Below are positions 11,667-24,936 of a DNA stretch of 64,000 bases, one piece after another. Every line of letters begins with the position of its first letter. Position 1 is the first letter of the stretch. The translations under genes and the position numbers were made by a program. The stretch spans positions 62,001 to 126,000 of the forward strand of contig VTPC01090585.1 of the NCBI GenBank assembly GCA_011009095.1, written 5' to 3'. Source of the DNA: Ignelater luminosus. Lineage: Eukaryota; Arthropoda; Insecta; Coleoptera; Elateridae. The notes under the pieces are model-generated. The model had not been told where the DNA came from. It made no database searches and saw only the letters and a list, made by a program, of their open reading frames with translations.

Positions 11667-12172
11667 CGTTATTCAAAAATTGTTCGTTCACGCAGTGTTG
11701 CAAAGCAAATGATCGTTTGTTTCTTCCGTATTTCTGGACATGGCTTTAGAGGATCGAAGAACTGTGAACGCTGATTGGTACACAACAATTTGTTTGCCGG
11801 AAATCATCGGTGAAATCAGAAAAAACAATCCAAATCTACTTTTTAGGTAGTGAAAAAGTGAAATTGATGTCACCTTGTCCGTATTCGCCTGAACTTGCAC
11901 CAAATGACTTCTTTCTGTTCCCGACAATCAAAAACAAGATGCGTGGTGAGCGTTATTCTTCGCCTAAAGCAACCGTTGAAGCATTTAGGCAACTGGTTTC
12001 TAAAGTACCAGCTTCAGATTGGAAAAAATGCTTCGAAAATTGGTTTGAGCGTATGCCAAAGTGTATTGATGCTACGGGCGAATATTTTGAAAAACAATAA
12101 AGCCATTTACTAAATTGTATCTGTGTTTTTCTCAACCACTTGCAGAAATTTTTCCAACAAGCCTCGTATTAC
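11667..12172 (+). mobile_element. Decayed mariner fragment (second lineage)
   Basis: Plus-strand broken frames read RSVAKQMIVCFF, then LEDRRTVNADWYTTICLPE, then a gap, then CPYSPELAPNDFFLFPTIK through ATGEYFEKQ and a stop at 12098-12100. This is mariner transposase lacking the N-terminus and the segment with the second catalytic Asp. The third catalytic Asp is replaced by Glu (YSPE). An AGCCTCGTA end at about 12160-12168 resembles a mariner right terminus. It differs clearly from the mariner at 5344-6600, so it is another subfamily. Confidence 0.82.
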
Positions 12173-15100
12173 ACTATTTACCTATAGTGTTGATTTTGAT
12201 TATTTTTCTTAGTAATTAAAATAAATTTGAAGTGATTCATGGTTTGATCACTCCACAATAGTTACTGTTAAGACAGTTGTTTTCCCTTTACATTTTAAGA
12301 TGAAAAGTTGTTAATGATGTTAATCTGTTCAGATTATTAAAATAAATCAACAACTTGAATAGTGTGACGCAAAAGCCGTTGATGCGTAAGGGCCCTAGGC
12401 ATCTGGAGGCCCTACATGAAGATAAACTAAAATTAGACGTCTAATGAAATAATTTCCCTCTTAAGATTTCTATTTTTTTAACAGCAATTTGTGTGCAATC
12501 TATTTCACTTTTTCTCTTTTCTACTTTGATCTTAAATCCATATAGTTTTTCCATCATTTTCCTCATTTTCTCAACTTAACAGTTACAGATAAGAAAGACA
12601 AGGCAAAAAACTGTATGTGATGGGAGGTACAAGCTATCTCACTCATATTTGCTATACGTTATACAATTTTTGCTTTACCCGACAAGATTATCGATCGTAT
12701 ATTATAAGTTCTATTATTAGAGAAAGACAGAGAAAATATATTTTTTTAATAATGAACTTATGACAAATGAGCGACAATTTTGAAAATGAAACACAATATA
12801 AATAATGCAAATAAATTCTCGACTTCTATGAAAATTAGTATGAAAAAATGATTGTAATCCACAAAAAAGTAGAAAGTGACTACATCCATAGATTACTGGT
12901 AAAAACGGGAAAAAGTGACCATTTATGACCCATGTATTCTGAATCTCCAATAATTATGACATCATTGTGGGTGGTAAATAAGAAAAAATCAAATCAAATT
13001 GAGAATGGTCTTAATAACATTATTATTATTATTTTTATGGTAATAAATTATGTGTCAACCTTTATGAAGTTCAACCTAAAAGTTTGACTTCGTAATTTTT
13101 ATTGAAAAAATTTAAACTTGACTGTTAACAAAGCTTCATGCCTTGTAGCCTACTTTGTTTAAATTCTATAAAACTAGAATTCTTAGTTTTCATACATTTT
13201 TAGAATTTTTTATTAGTGAAATTTGTGTCTTCTATCTGTGCAACTTCACTGTTTACGATTACAACTAATAACTGGTCCTGTAATAAGTCAAATGCTTTTA
13301 AAATATCGACCATTCTTGAAGTTCATTCTGAATTTCCAAATAATCACGAGAGCTTTATTTTAAATTGTCACGTACAATAAAAATAAAAGGTTAAAGCAAG
13401 TTAGAGTGTTCCATGTTAACAATTTTTTATTATACTTGTTCTTGTCTGTTCAATTGTGCGCGCTTTTGTTTTATTTTTTATATTGTTGTGTTAAAATCTT
13501 CAAGAAAAAAAAACAACCATGGATAGTTTAGAAAGTGTATTATGCTATTTTATTTATCATCAGGTTCGGACATAACGGTTGTGTATTTTATCCTTTTCTG
13601 CTACCCTGGCATTTGTTTGAAAGCAGGATAATACATTTCTATAGCTAAATACGATATACTTACAGTTATTTTTACCTGAAGAGACCCTTTCTTTTATGAC
13701 TTTACAGTAATCTTTTTTGTAATTCTATTGTACATTTATATAGAGTAGGTATAGCAAATTTAAGGGATACACATCGTAGATCTAACTTCTTGAGACAGAT
13801 TAATTGGTAAAAACATAAAATCGATAATTTTTATTTTAAGGTTAAAAATTAAAGAAATATTAAAACACTGCATCACCGTTAGTAAAAAATGTTTTATTAT
13901 AACTGAATGTGCCGCAAGGAAATTTCCAGACAATTAGTGTTCCGCTATCAAAAAAGATTGGAAAAGCTAAATTTTTATCGACAAATTTTTCAGTGCCACT
14001 TTTAAAATTATCCTTGATATGGACATATTTAAAATGCGAAATAGAGTTTAGATTGTAAAATTAGTCACCTATTCAGTGGCGTAACATGATTATTTTAAAG
14101 AGCCGTGGAAATATCAACCTTAAAAACCAAGATCAAGGCTGATTTCATTCAATCGTCTCCCGAAGTTATCAAAATTATAACACTAAAAGTCTGTATTTTT
14201 CTAGTAGAGAAAGAAACGAATAAAAAAATAAATGTTAAATAAAATTAAGCCAGATTCTGAGAATTATTTCAAGCACAACGAAGTAGGTCATTTATCAACA
14301 GATTTTTGACAAAGGCAAGAACCGAAAATTTACCGCAGCATTAAATTACATCAAAAAGGAAATGGTTGTTTTGACTATTGACATATTTATGCATGAGAAT
14401 AAATTTTATAAATGATGACGTTATGTGTATGTTTTAATTTCAAGCATATCCAGCATAGATTACAAAAATAAGCAACGTAAATTAAAAAGTTTTTTTTTTG
14501 CTGATACGTTAAATCTTAAAATTGCTTTCTGTGGGTTCTTTCATCAGTACGTATGCGAGTAACCCTCGTGCGTGTTTCAATATCGAACGTCCCAAAAGTA
14601 AACAGAATTTTTAAAAATTGACATTTAGAAACATTGAAGTGATGTCTATTGGTGTAATAAAAAGTTGATATAGTGAACAATGGATTTTTTCCTAATTAGA
14701 TTAGAGATCGATTTTTAATGTATTTTTGTTATTCTAAGTTTAAACAGTTATTATTACTAAAAATCATAGTGGGCATGTAGTATGTGATTTGTTAAAAAAC
14801 AGTGAAATGTGAAAAATGTAATAAATGATTGTTAGTGGTTTCAACAAAATATGGGATTGAAGTCGGATAAGAAACGTGTTTTTCAGGTAGGATTTTTTTA
14901 TAATTTTGGTTTTAACATTGAAGACGGTTTGGTTTTCTCAAAGATTTGTTTTGTAACAATGCATTAAATAGGCCAAATCTTCGCATCGCTATAAGTTTAC
15001 GCCTTACGAATGTTCAACGAACTCCTGTGTGTCCGCATTTTTTCACACTTTGAAATTTTGACTTATTTGGATTCTACATCAAAAACTAAAGATCACGTGG

Positions 15101-15360
15101 TGTTTTGTTTTTTTTTGATATCTCTTCGCCGAAAAATAAATGTTTGCTTATTTTGGTGAACAGACTGTTTTGTCGAATTCAGTAACAAAACGAAGTTCGT
15201 TGTAGTTATGCTTTGCATTCCCATATGTTTTTATCTGTACAGATTACATTTATAAATTTCTTAATGACACCATTATTTATTTGCAAGACTAGCAAAAATC
15301 AAAAAATTTTTTTTTAATAGGTGTTTTTGCATTCTTGACATAACTTGCTCTTTATTACTG
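12173..15360. other. AT-rich non-coding stretch with one possible short exon
   Basis: No convincing gene. At 14851 an ATG in good insect context (CAACAAAATATGGG) opens 12 codons (MGLKSDKKRVFQ) that run to CAG and a donor GTAGGA at 14887. No partner exon was found. The rest is repeats and AT-rich filler. Confidence 0.3.
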
Positions 15361-15953
15361 TACAGGGTGAGTCAAATTGGTTGTTGTCGTGAGGTATCTG
15401 GCTTTGTATTGATGATAGTGAAAACGGTTTTCGGAACCATACGCTACTTGGCAAAAAATGATTTTTCCCCAAAAACAACTTTTTCTTGTATCTTGCTTAT
15501 TTGAAGAGTTATCAAAAAATTTTAAAGACTACAAATTTCATTTCCAATAACTTGGCACACTTACTACATATTTAAAGTCTCAAAATTATTTATAGAATTT
15601 TTAATGATAATAAATCATAAATGGGCTGTCGATCTGTTTCTTTTTTAATTCGATAGCAAAAAGTGTCAAATCTGTTTGTTTCCCAATTTTGGCTTTCGAA
15701 AAGTATGTTTCGCACATTTTTAAATTAAGCCTCAACAGTTGATGGTTAGAGTTGTTAAACACATTGTATTTATTACATTACCTACTGTTTCTTTTTTATG
15801 CTCGCTTGTTTTTTATTTTTCAATCTATGTGTATTTGCAAAGCTCGAACAATAACCTTTTCAGGTAAGTCACGGCCATTCTTGCTCTATTTCTCTAACTA
15901 AACCACGTAAAAGAATGTTTTAGATGAGACACCCAGTATATTCTAAATCATTT
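15361..15953 (+). repeat. Fold-back family, copy B (one arm)
   Basis: Starts with TACAGGGTGAGTCAAATTGG and shares with copy A the arm motif AATGATTTTTCCCC, the TTGCTTATTTGA motif, the central TAAGCCTCAACAGTT and CAATAACCTTTTCAGGTAAG. It ends near ACACCCAGTATA at about 15941-15952, an inverted degenerate form of the start. The right arm has been lost or diverged. Confidence 0.65.
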
Positions 15954-16566
15954 TAATCGAGCTTTTGATTAAACAAAATTATCAGCTTATTTTCAGATGA
16001 TCTTCAAAAGCAAGTATTTTAAAAATAATTTTGTAATATACAGAGTATTCCAGGATAAAAATCCATCTTTTATGGAATTTCCTTAAATTTGTCAATTTTC
16101 CTAGCAAAATAATGAAAGTTTGATATAAATTAATCGTATTCTTTTTTTTCACTATTAATTATTTTATTTACCATCTTGTTATCCAGGGCTATCGAGAAAT
16201 ACAAGTTGTAAGCTTTCTCTAATTTTTTTTTCAAATGAAACACATCGTATATTACTTTCTATGGCACGTGTGTTTCATATCATAATCCCCACCTTTGTTT
16301 TTAGATGGAATCACCTACAGTCTATTATTGTCCAAATTAAAAATTTGATTACAGTGAGATCTCTCTCGAATGGCCACTTTCTAGATTGTGTTTCACAACG
16401 TATTACTAGAATAAGTGTACCTACTACGTAAGTGCCATATTATGAATTTGGACTCGAAAGAACGTTCCTTTACAAAGAAAGTATCTGTTATGAGAGGTTT
16501 CACTGTCTATATCAGTGCAGAACATACTAATATTAATACAAAGCAGAACACACATTGTATACAAAC

Positions 16567-16658
16567 CTGTGTGAGGAACAGGTACTGTGGGCTGAATACT
16601 CATCAGCATTGGTTGTGTTCGAGTTGTAGGTGGTGGACCCATTTGTTGTATGCCCATT
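16567..16658 (-). CDS. Internal coding exon 3 of an unidentified minus-strand gene
   Basis: On the minus strand it is bounded by TTTGTTACAG at the acceptor and GTTTGTAT at the donor. It continues the frame left open by the exon at 21805-21882 (phase 2) and ends in phase 1. It encodes MGIQQMGPPPTTRTQ followed by PMLMSIQPTVPVPHT, a Pro/Gln/Thr-rich stretch typical of the flexible parts of transcriptional regulators. No known domain is visible. The frame is open across the junction, which supports a real exon. Downstream exons, further left, were not found, so the gene is incomplete in my model. Confidence 0.65.
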
Positions 16659-17039
16659 CTGTAACAAACAGATGTATTATTCGTATATCGGAACCTCACA
16701 AATGCAAGTTATATAAGTAGTCTATCATTTTAGAAGTTATAATGGACGATATCTATCGGAGACGGAGAGGGGGAAGCAGATACACTTCTACAGAAAAAAA
16801 ATGTTACGCCACTGTAAAAATAAGAAATTACACTTGACTTATCAAACGGTTACTTTTACATTTTTTTATGTTTTATGTTTAATATCTTGAGATCTATCAG
16901 TCCCAATATCTCGGAAATAATACAAGATATTGTATACTTCTTCTAAAAATCATTATTACGCCAGAAGAAGAAGTAATTTTGCCGTTTCTGAAGTCTAAAT
17001 TTAATTTAGCAAAAACAGTTTGGGAATAGTGTCATTAAG

Positions 17040-18540
17040 ATAGCGTCAAACGTCAATTCTAGAATAAATAAGTGTCCCAACTTGTTAGAATAATATTCTC
17101 GTCGAGGTCAAAGAAACTCCGGAAAGTTTCCAACCCATATGATTCAAGAACCTAGTGATGATCTGTAGGAGTTGGTTAAACTGGACGACCAGTAATGGGG
17201 CAAATTTTAATTGTGTCTTGTACGCAATTTGGATATTTTTGATACGATCTTAGATGTCTTATCAGTATTTGAACGAACTCTGTACTACAATTGAACATCC
17301 ATTGTCTGTTATCCATAACACGTCCATTTAGACAAATTCAGTACCACGAGTGGACATCCGGCGCCATATGGAATTTGATGGTGATAATTCAGATGACCAA
17401 ACTATATGTAATACGAGGTCTAAATTAAAACAATTTTAAAATGGACCTGCCGAGGCCATAATCGCAATCTTGGACTACTAGTAGTTTTAAATTGACCCTT
17501 TGAAAGTTACTGATTTCCCTACAAAGACTTGCACAAGCCGAATTTTTAAGTTAGATCTCCTGCGACCCGGTTCGGATTAAAGATTGTTTGGTCGACCAAG
17601 TGTCTTAGTAGCACAAGAAGCTCTTGGTATCACATAACGCAGCACTCAGTTGTTCTCGATTATGACAACTTTGGAAATGCATTAGAGGTCGACGTTGACA
17701 GACGTTTAAATATTGCAAAATTAAACAAAAAGCTACAAACTTTTAACATCTTTGGGAAAAACAGCCCTCTTTGCCTTTGGTAAGATCCTTTGAAAGACCA
17801 ATTAATATATCTCTTAAAAAAACTTCTGGCGATTGATACAGAAACGACATTTTATCTTTGTTTACTTACATGAGATTGCAAAAGGCTTTCTCATATTCAA
17901 TATTTGACCCTGAAACATGTCAAAAGTTGAGAAGTTTAATTTGTTATCATTAGACCGGCATGGTTCATGCAGATTCAACCGTTGCTCACAGATGAGATTT
18001 CCTCGGCATTTTAAGATAAACAACGTGTCGGCGAAAGTTTGCTTGAACACGCAGGATGGGTAAACGATCTTCGAAAGGTTACATCGAGGGCAAAAAGATT
18101 TATTAAAAGGAATAAACAACCTTTCTGTTTTATTGAGATTTTTATTGCAAAAGCGCTTCCAAAATTGGGATTGACGAAAATACCGAGTTGAATCCCGAAT
18201 CAAACGGTATACAACTATCAGGCGCTATCACGGGATGTATTTTCTATGTGAATAAGATCAATAAGACACCTCCCAACAAATAATGCGATTGAAACGGGCT
18301 TTTTTTATCTTTCTGGAAATAATAGATTTTCTCAAAAAAAAGGCTAAAACCAAATCAAGGTAAAATTATTACTAGCTAATTGCTCATTCAGAAAAAAAAA
18401 AAATAAATAGGTCGTATTGGGCAAAAGTCGAATCTTATTAAGTTCCATTGGTAGAGGTCAATTTTAGTAGGTCAGAATGACATTAAGTCGAATTTTGCAG
18501 GCCTAATTGACCTTTTGCGGGCATTTCAAACATTTTCTTG
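17040..18540. other. Less AT-rich non-coding region with a diverged dispersed repeat
   Basis: Around 17190-17400 the sequence is similar in the same orientation to 25110-25330 (shared forms such as ATTTGAACGAA and GGGG-AATTTT-GTTGTGT-TTGTACG). The minus-strand frame at 17862-18203 (113 codons) has no recognisable motif, and I do not call it a gene. Confidence 0.4.
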
Positions 18541-19039
18541 AAAATTTGGAAATATACTTACTACAACGGTTGGGTGGAAGAGCAGCCATTATTATTATTA
18601 TTATTAGGTCTATTTTGATTGTACCATAGCGTCCATAGCAAACAAATTAAACCATTAAAACGAAAGCGTTTCCTTGGACCCTAAAACTGATTTGCGCCAC
18701 TGGCATGTGTTGGTTTTGCGTTATACAGCTTTAACCTAAATGATAACTAACATTCTCTTGATTCTGATTTCTAGCTAAGTAGATGGATTGTAAGTATCCA
18801 AGTTATAGAGCTACAATCTAACAACTAACTTTTCCTTATTAGAAGTTTCTTGATAATGTAACAGTAAAGTTCTGGACGTTCTGTAGATAAAGTTAGGTCT
18901 CTCATTGCAACAAGACATAAAACTGGAAGTTTCACTAGTTTAGTAGTAGATCTACCACTGAACTGATTGAAACCAGTTTCATTATTTAAGTTATGCTAGC
19001 ACACGCAACGTGCAATAACAATAAAGTGTCCAAGTAAAA

Positions 19040-19843
19040 TTATCTTTATTCACTTATCTGCCAATCATCAACAGACAGGTCTTTATGCAAATTGGGCCAA
19101 GTCAATCATTTTTTGGCCATGGCTGGTGTTAATTTTGGCTTTCAACATTTGAAACTCATGCTATACAGATTTCTTTGTACAGTAGAAACTGATAGAGTGT
19201 AGCCTGCCTCCTGAAATTTGGTTTTGATTTCACACTGGGTTGCCCTTCTGTGTTCACAGCTAGATTTCTCAAAAATCGTCGGCTCCTAGGTGTTACTACA
19301 GGTTTTCTACCACAACGACCATTCCGAGCTACTTCAATAGGCTGGTTCGCTCGCAGTTTTTGACGTAAACGCCAAACTGACGATTGAAATATTCCACAAT
19401 GATTTGCAATACCTCGTTAACGGTATTGAGTATTACAGACGATTTTTCATCTAAGGAAAGATCTTTACATTTACCCATCTAGAAAAATTCCAATCAAAGA
19501 ATGATTGACTGATTTCTTTGTTAAAAGAGTAATAAAAATTACTAATAACACCACTGTATAGTAACAGATAAATACTCGCATTGGAATCACTACAGCGAAT
19601 TTGGCAAAACTTAAAAGCAAAACACTTATTTTCATTAAAAATTACGACTAGCTGAGCTGGAAAATTCACAGGTAAATAGCCACTTTCTGAGATTTTAATG
19701 AGAACTGACTGAATTATCTTACCAAACCAAGTAGCGACACATATGAATACTTTCAAGGCTAGAAAACATCTTTTGATACAACCAAGAATTCTGAAAAACA
19801 GAAATCTTTGGGGTGAGTCTAATAATGTGAGCAGGGACTGTAT
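19040..19843 (-). mobile_element. Tc1-like transposon remnant (N-terminal half)
   Basis: On the minus strand an ATG at 19478 opens MGKCKDLSLDEKSSVI. In shifted frames this continues with FQSSVWRLRQKLRANQP, a GRCGRKPVVTPRSRR segment, EAGYTLSVSTVQRNLY and LTPAMAKKWLTW...DLSVDDW. This is the order of the paired HTH region and inter-domain linker of Tc1-type transposases. The catalytic DDE half is missing. At 19806-19843 a terminal-repeat-like end (minus strand TACAGTCCCTGCTCAC, then TTAGACTCACC) marks the 5' end. The left end is truncated. Several stops are present; it is inactive. Confidence 0.75.
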
Positions 19844-21804
19844 ATCAAAATATGACTACCTTGATTCATTGGGAAAAAACAATGCAGTTTACTCTTTATT
19901 CTACCACTAACTATAGCGCAAAACTAAAATCTAACAATTTACTTACATAACTTCAAATGTCAGAATTGATTTAGCTTTATAAGTTGTAGTATTCATGTCA
20001 AGACAACTTTATATTTTTTGCAAAGGAAATTTTGACTGATTAAATATAATTAAAGTATGCAAAGAACTATGTTGTGCCACTGTCAAGATCATAATTAATT
20101 CTGTAAAATCAATCTTTAATGTTTTGAGCTTTTTGATCAACACCTGAAATCTTGTAGTGATGATCTTTTTCATTTGGCTTGTAACCTTTCAGTCATTTTA
20201 GTATACTGCTTTTATTTTTTTACTTATTTTATGAAGAAATTATGTCAGTAGCATTTATATTGCTCACTTGACAAAGAACAAGGAACATATTTCCTTGATA
20301 AGTGAGGTTTTCATGGGCTATTTAATGTTAATTGAGGATTTTAGTTTTTCTTTTAATAAATCGTACACTGTCAGAACTATACTATTTCTGAATAGCTGCC
20401 AAATGTTTGTTAACTGAACTACTCAAATGAAGCATTTTTCAACATTTACTTACCTTGAATAATTTGCTAACTTTAGATATTTTTTCAATTAGATCTAGCA
20501 GATACCACTTTCTTATTTTACTTAATGAAAAAAATATATATCATAGCATCAATGTTTCAGCATCTTTACATAAGTTGCTTTACAAAACACATTTTAAATT
20601 TTATTCATGGTTATCATGAGAAAGCCTTAATTTTTGTTTTAATTCAAATATCAAAGTAGTGATGCCAATTTTGCCTCAAACTTCATCAACTATGAATTCT
20701 TGACTTGACTTGACTTCTTACACCCCCAGTTAGATTGTTCTTTCTAACTTCCTTCCGATCTGCCAAAAAAAAAATATTTACTGAAATGGTAAGAGTGATT
20801 GTTGGTAGTTGGTTCCACTCTCTCCAGCATTATTCTTGCTGACTGGCACAATTGTGTTGAGAAATATAATAAAGTGATCCTGAATAATTATTTCAGTGCT
20901 ACACATGACACAACATATTGAAGTTTTTTTGTTTGTCAGATGGTACATAACCTCAAATAATTTGAAAATATTAGAAGCAAAAACAACTAATTTTATAATT
21001 ATTAGATGTTTTATATCCCATTTTATTTTATTGAAGTAAATTACTCCCACCTCCATCTAATAAAACATGTTTTGAGACAACAAAAGTCAACTTGGACACC
21101 ACTAATAATGTAACATAATGTGCTTGTTTGTTATTTTACTGTAAATTATTTTTAAATGTAGCAGCTCACAAAATATGAGTCAATGAAACTAAATAATAAT
21201 GATATCAGCACAAAATAACTACTGATTGCATGTCTTCTCAAACATAATATCATATTACACCAAAAGGTTTTACAGTTAAAAAAAAATCTAAAACAGTAAA
21301 CAAGAAATAAATATTATAAAATCAAAATTTAGTATTAAAAAGATTGTATAATCATACTTTCAGAATGGTGAATTCCAGAATATTTGAAACACTACCATTA
21401 AGTAATTAACAACCTACATTTATTTATAAACAAAAACTTAACCTCACTTATTTTTTTAATTTTTATTCAAGTCCTGCTATAGTATTGCATTTTAATTAAT
21501 AATTAATATTATATAGTAAACTATCTATAACTTCTATTTTCTTCAACTGAATTAAGTCATTTTATATAAAAATAGCACAATTAGAATTTCCTCTTAAATA
21601 ACTAGATTAGTACTATTAATTTGATTACCACCTTATTATGTTTTTTATTATATTAATATTATAGTGTAGTTCTTCATTTCTTCTGGAGACTTATTATTTT
21701 TGTTAATAAATTATTAATATACCATAGTCATCTTCACCATCATCTTCAGTGTTTATTTTTTTGTTTCAAAGGAATTTTAAACTAATTATTGTTTTTTTTC
21801 TTAC

Positions 21805-21882
21805 CTTGTATTTCTCTGCATTGGATTTGGTGGATGATGATGTTCTGGATGACGTATCATTATATGTCTGTCGTCTATCAAC
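21805..21882 (-). CDS. Coding exon 2 of an unidentified minus-strand gene (completes a split ATG)
   Basis: On the minus strand the acceptor is ATAATTTTAG and the donor GTAAGAAA. The first base G joins the AT left by the exon at 22446-22518 to make ATG. The product begins MLIDDRHIMIRHPEHHHPP, then NPMQRNTR, with a His/Pro-rich segment. The frame runs on into the exon at 16567-16658 without a stop. I do not recognise the family. The sequence is clearly less AT-rich than its surroundings. Confidence 0.65.
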
Positions 21883-22445
21883 CTAAAATTATAAATAAAA
21901 TTTACAAATACGACAATATACCTTTATAGGATATCATAGGGGAGGAGTATTCTGAGACCGGTAGTACGCATTAACATTATTTATACCTGCTATCAAGAAG
22001 GAACCAGCTTAAATTGCAGTTTTATTCACTGAAACTGTTTTATTGTTAAATTAATAGTCAAACACCACTACTAAATCTCTTAAATACGTTGGCAAACAGT
22101 AAAGAAAAATCAGTAACTAACATGCGGCCATGTTAATTTCAGTTTCCGACAAAACTCATTGCGCTCTCTCAGTTGAAACACAATGAATGAAATTTCTGCT
22201 TGTAAAACTGACTTTTCATTAGCGTAGGTGCAAATTGAAGAGTCGATTTCTATAGATTCGAATTTTGCTGTTATCATCTTCAAAATTGTTATAAAATTTG
22301 TTATTCTTAACTTATATAAATACTTGTATTTAATGCATCTGCTTAGTATGCAATATTTTATAATCTGTTAATAGTAAAAATTTCCCCCGCGCCACTGAAA
22401 TATAAAATTTTACAATTTTTAGAATAGAATAAGTAGAATACTTAC

Positions 22446-22518
22446 ATCTTCTAAGAGACAATAGAAATTTCATTTGGAAACACGGTGGAAACACCTAGTT
22501 ATCTTCTGTCCAATATCC
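22446..22518 (-). other. Leader exon 1 of the minus-strand gene, ending in the first two bases of the start codon
   Basis: On the minus strand it is bounded by ATACTTTTGCAG (acceptor) and GTAAGTAT (donor). It ends ...AGAAGAT, so AT is joined to G of the next exon. An upstream ATG inside this exon (ATGAAATTTC) reads ten codons and stops just after the junction, forming a small upstream ORF. The acceptor implies at least one further leader exon to the right, which I could not locate. Confidence 0.5.
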
Positions 22519-24936
22519 CTGCAAAAGTATAATCAAGAAAATGTTTGTATAGTATGCGGTCTACCGAATCGCATGTCAGCACAACATACTTTATACTTGC
22601 TATAGTGTCTAATATTCTTTGCATTTATAATAGAGTTATTGCAAATGCATAATTACTACAAATGTATTATAAAAAAAAGAACAGAAAACAAAAATGACCG
22701 ATAAAATAATTATGAAATTGAAAGGCTTATTTAAAAGATATAAAAATAATAAAAAATGCTAAACGTTAAAATATTCTTCCCAGGAAATAAGTATGCAGAT
22801 AAAATTAGCCGATAAACAGTACACTGGTTAACGAGTAGTAGCAACTATTACGCCACTATAAAATTATTTTTTTATTTACGTTTAGAATCGAACTTTAGCG
22901 GGCATGTAAAATTTAAAGTTTGACCAAACAACCGACAATATACAAAAGTTAATACAACCTAACATGTCCTGACGATCTAAGTGGATGTGGTTATTTAAGA
23001 AAGCACGTTTTCATTTATTTATTATTGATATTAAGCAACAGTGAAAATATCGCCAAAACGCACGCACAACCTCCTAACCTCACAAATCGATTTGTCGTAT
23101 ACGCTATTCGCTCCCATATTTGTAAGGAAATATCGGACTCCCGATAAACTTGAGCGTTACGATAATGTTTTGAGCATGTGTAGTTGTCACAAAATAAACG
23201 TTATCGTATAGCGTAATTTGTGCTCAAAGTCTCTATTATCTAATGCTCTTATACCACTAATGGATATAACCACACGTTTTTGCCGGAGTACTTTTTATTA
23301 CTTTCACTAATTTCAAAGGTACGGCATATTTCAAAGACTTCCGACAAAATTCGCGGAAACAATAAAACCGCATCCGGCAAAACCTTGTATGTGTGGTTAT
23401 ACACTAAAGTCCTATCTTGTTATAGTGCAGCCTGTTTATTTATAGTGTGGCGATATGAGACAATGTCACTATCGCTTTGTAATTGAATACACTTTGCCCA
23501 AGGTTTGACACAGTTTATTACAATTCGTTAATTGCTTTAAAGACAATATGCTTAAACATTTGTCAGCTTATTAGTTATTACATTCGTTTAAAAGACGTTG
23601 TTTAAATTTCAACGAAACCAATATTTTTTGCTTGTAGGTAAAAGAAAAAGTTTTGAAAAACTCCTTTTCCTATAGTTGCCGACTGTTAACAGAAATCTAG
23701 AACAACTGCTATGTTAGCTAAGGTAAAAGAAAGAATGTTCTCTTCAATATTCCCAGTGAAGGATTAGTATGAAGCTAGTAAAACTTCTAAAACTGAAGTT
23801 TCTAGAAAATACTTTTTTCGAATTCAGCTTTTCAGGGTTAAATTTATCATAAATCATTTAGAGAGCAAGAGTATATTAGTCTAAACGCAGCACACGTGCT
23901 CTCCACGGGATTCCATGACCAGGACGATATGAACATCACAAATTAGAATTTTCTGATCCCTTATAATACGAGTCGTGCATTGTACATGATAGAGACCTTT
24001 TTACCATTGTATAGCAGACCGAGATGTGGAATATCTCGGAAAGTCACGATTAGATAGATTAGTCAATGAATGTCTTCCAGAAGGATTTGTTTGCCGACAA
24101 GTTCTTCTTTCAAAAGCTTAATAAAATTTGTGGTCTGATAACTGTGACTTTCTCTCTTGGTACTTAATACTTTTTTTGAAAAGTCATCAAATTTTATACA
24201 TTTTTGTCTTCTTATAAAGCTTGTGGATTCCAATGTTTCTAATTTTTGTCAGCATGATCTAGATTCTTTCATGTTTCTGGATTGCCATGATTATTTGTGG
24301 TTTCGCAGTTTCGGATTCTTGCTAGGCTGTTGGTCATGAAGGACCTAGGTTTCTGTAAATATGCAGCTTTTTGTTGACTTTCAGATTCTTTTAAGCGTCC
24401 GAGCTTTGTAAAATACTAAATTTTCCGGATCCTGCGAGTTCTTACAAAACCCCACGTGTGACGACTGTCTTATCCACAGTGAAGACGAGCAGTCTTTTCT
24501 GATTTTTTTCTATAGTAGAGTTTCAAAAAGTCAAATTGGTCTTTTAAGTTAGTCTGCTTATTGAAACAATTTTATATCTGGAAGTGGAAATAAAAAATGT
24601 GAATTCTTTACTGCCGAAACTCTCTTTAAGTCTAAAAGACATTTTTGACACATTAAATTATTTTTCTCAATATATTGCTTATATCTTCTTTTCTATTATT
24701 GAAATCCTGATTAAATACAAATCCAAATGTTTTGCGGATTAGTATTTAATAACACAGTTACCTTTTTTAATGAATATTTATTGAGTTTGTTTTTGGGCTT
24801 GCTTTACCATATTCCAGAAGTACTGATCTTTATTTACATATTTTGATCTGTTTCACGTCGTTATTACGGTTTTAGCATTATCGTCATTGATGATGGCAAG
24901 CTACCACTTTTTGTTTATGCATATTTGTTCACACAG
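22519..24936. other. AT-rich non-coding stretch
   Basis: Upstream flank of the minus-strand gene. No coding motif. At about 23060-23120 there is a slightly GC-richer patch with AATCGATT that could belong to a promoter, but nothing decides it. Confidence 0.3.

Noticed and set aside
17862..18203. 113-codon minus-strand frame with several Cys
   Set aside because: No spacing of Cys fits a known finger, no splice or codon-bias support, and it lies in a repeat-like region.
18562..18615. Minus-strand exon candidate encoding MAALPPNRC before GTAAGT
   Set aside because: Joining it between the two minus-strand exons creates a stop in every phase tried, and the upstream part is only an (AAT)n run.
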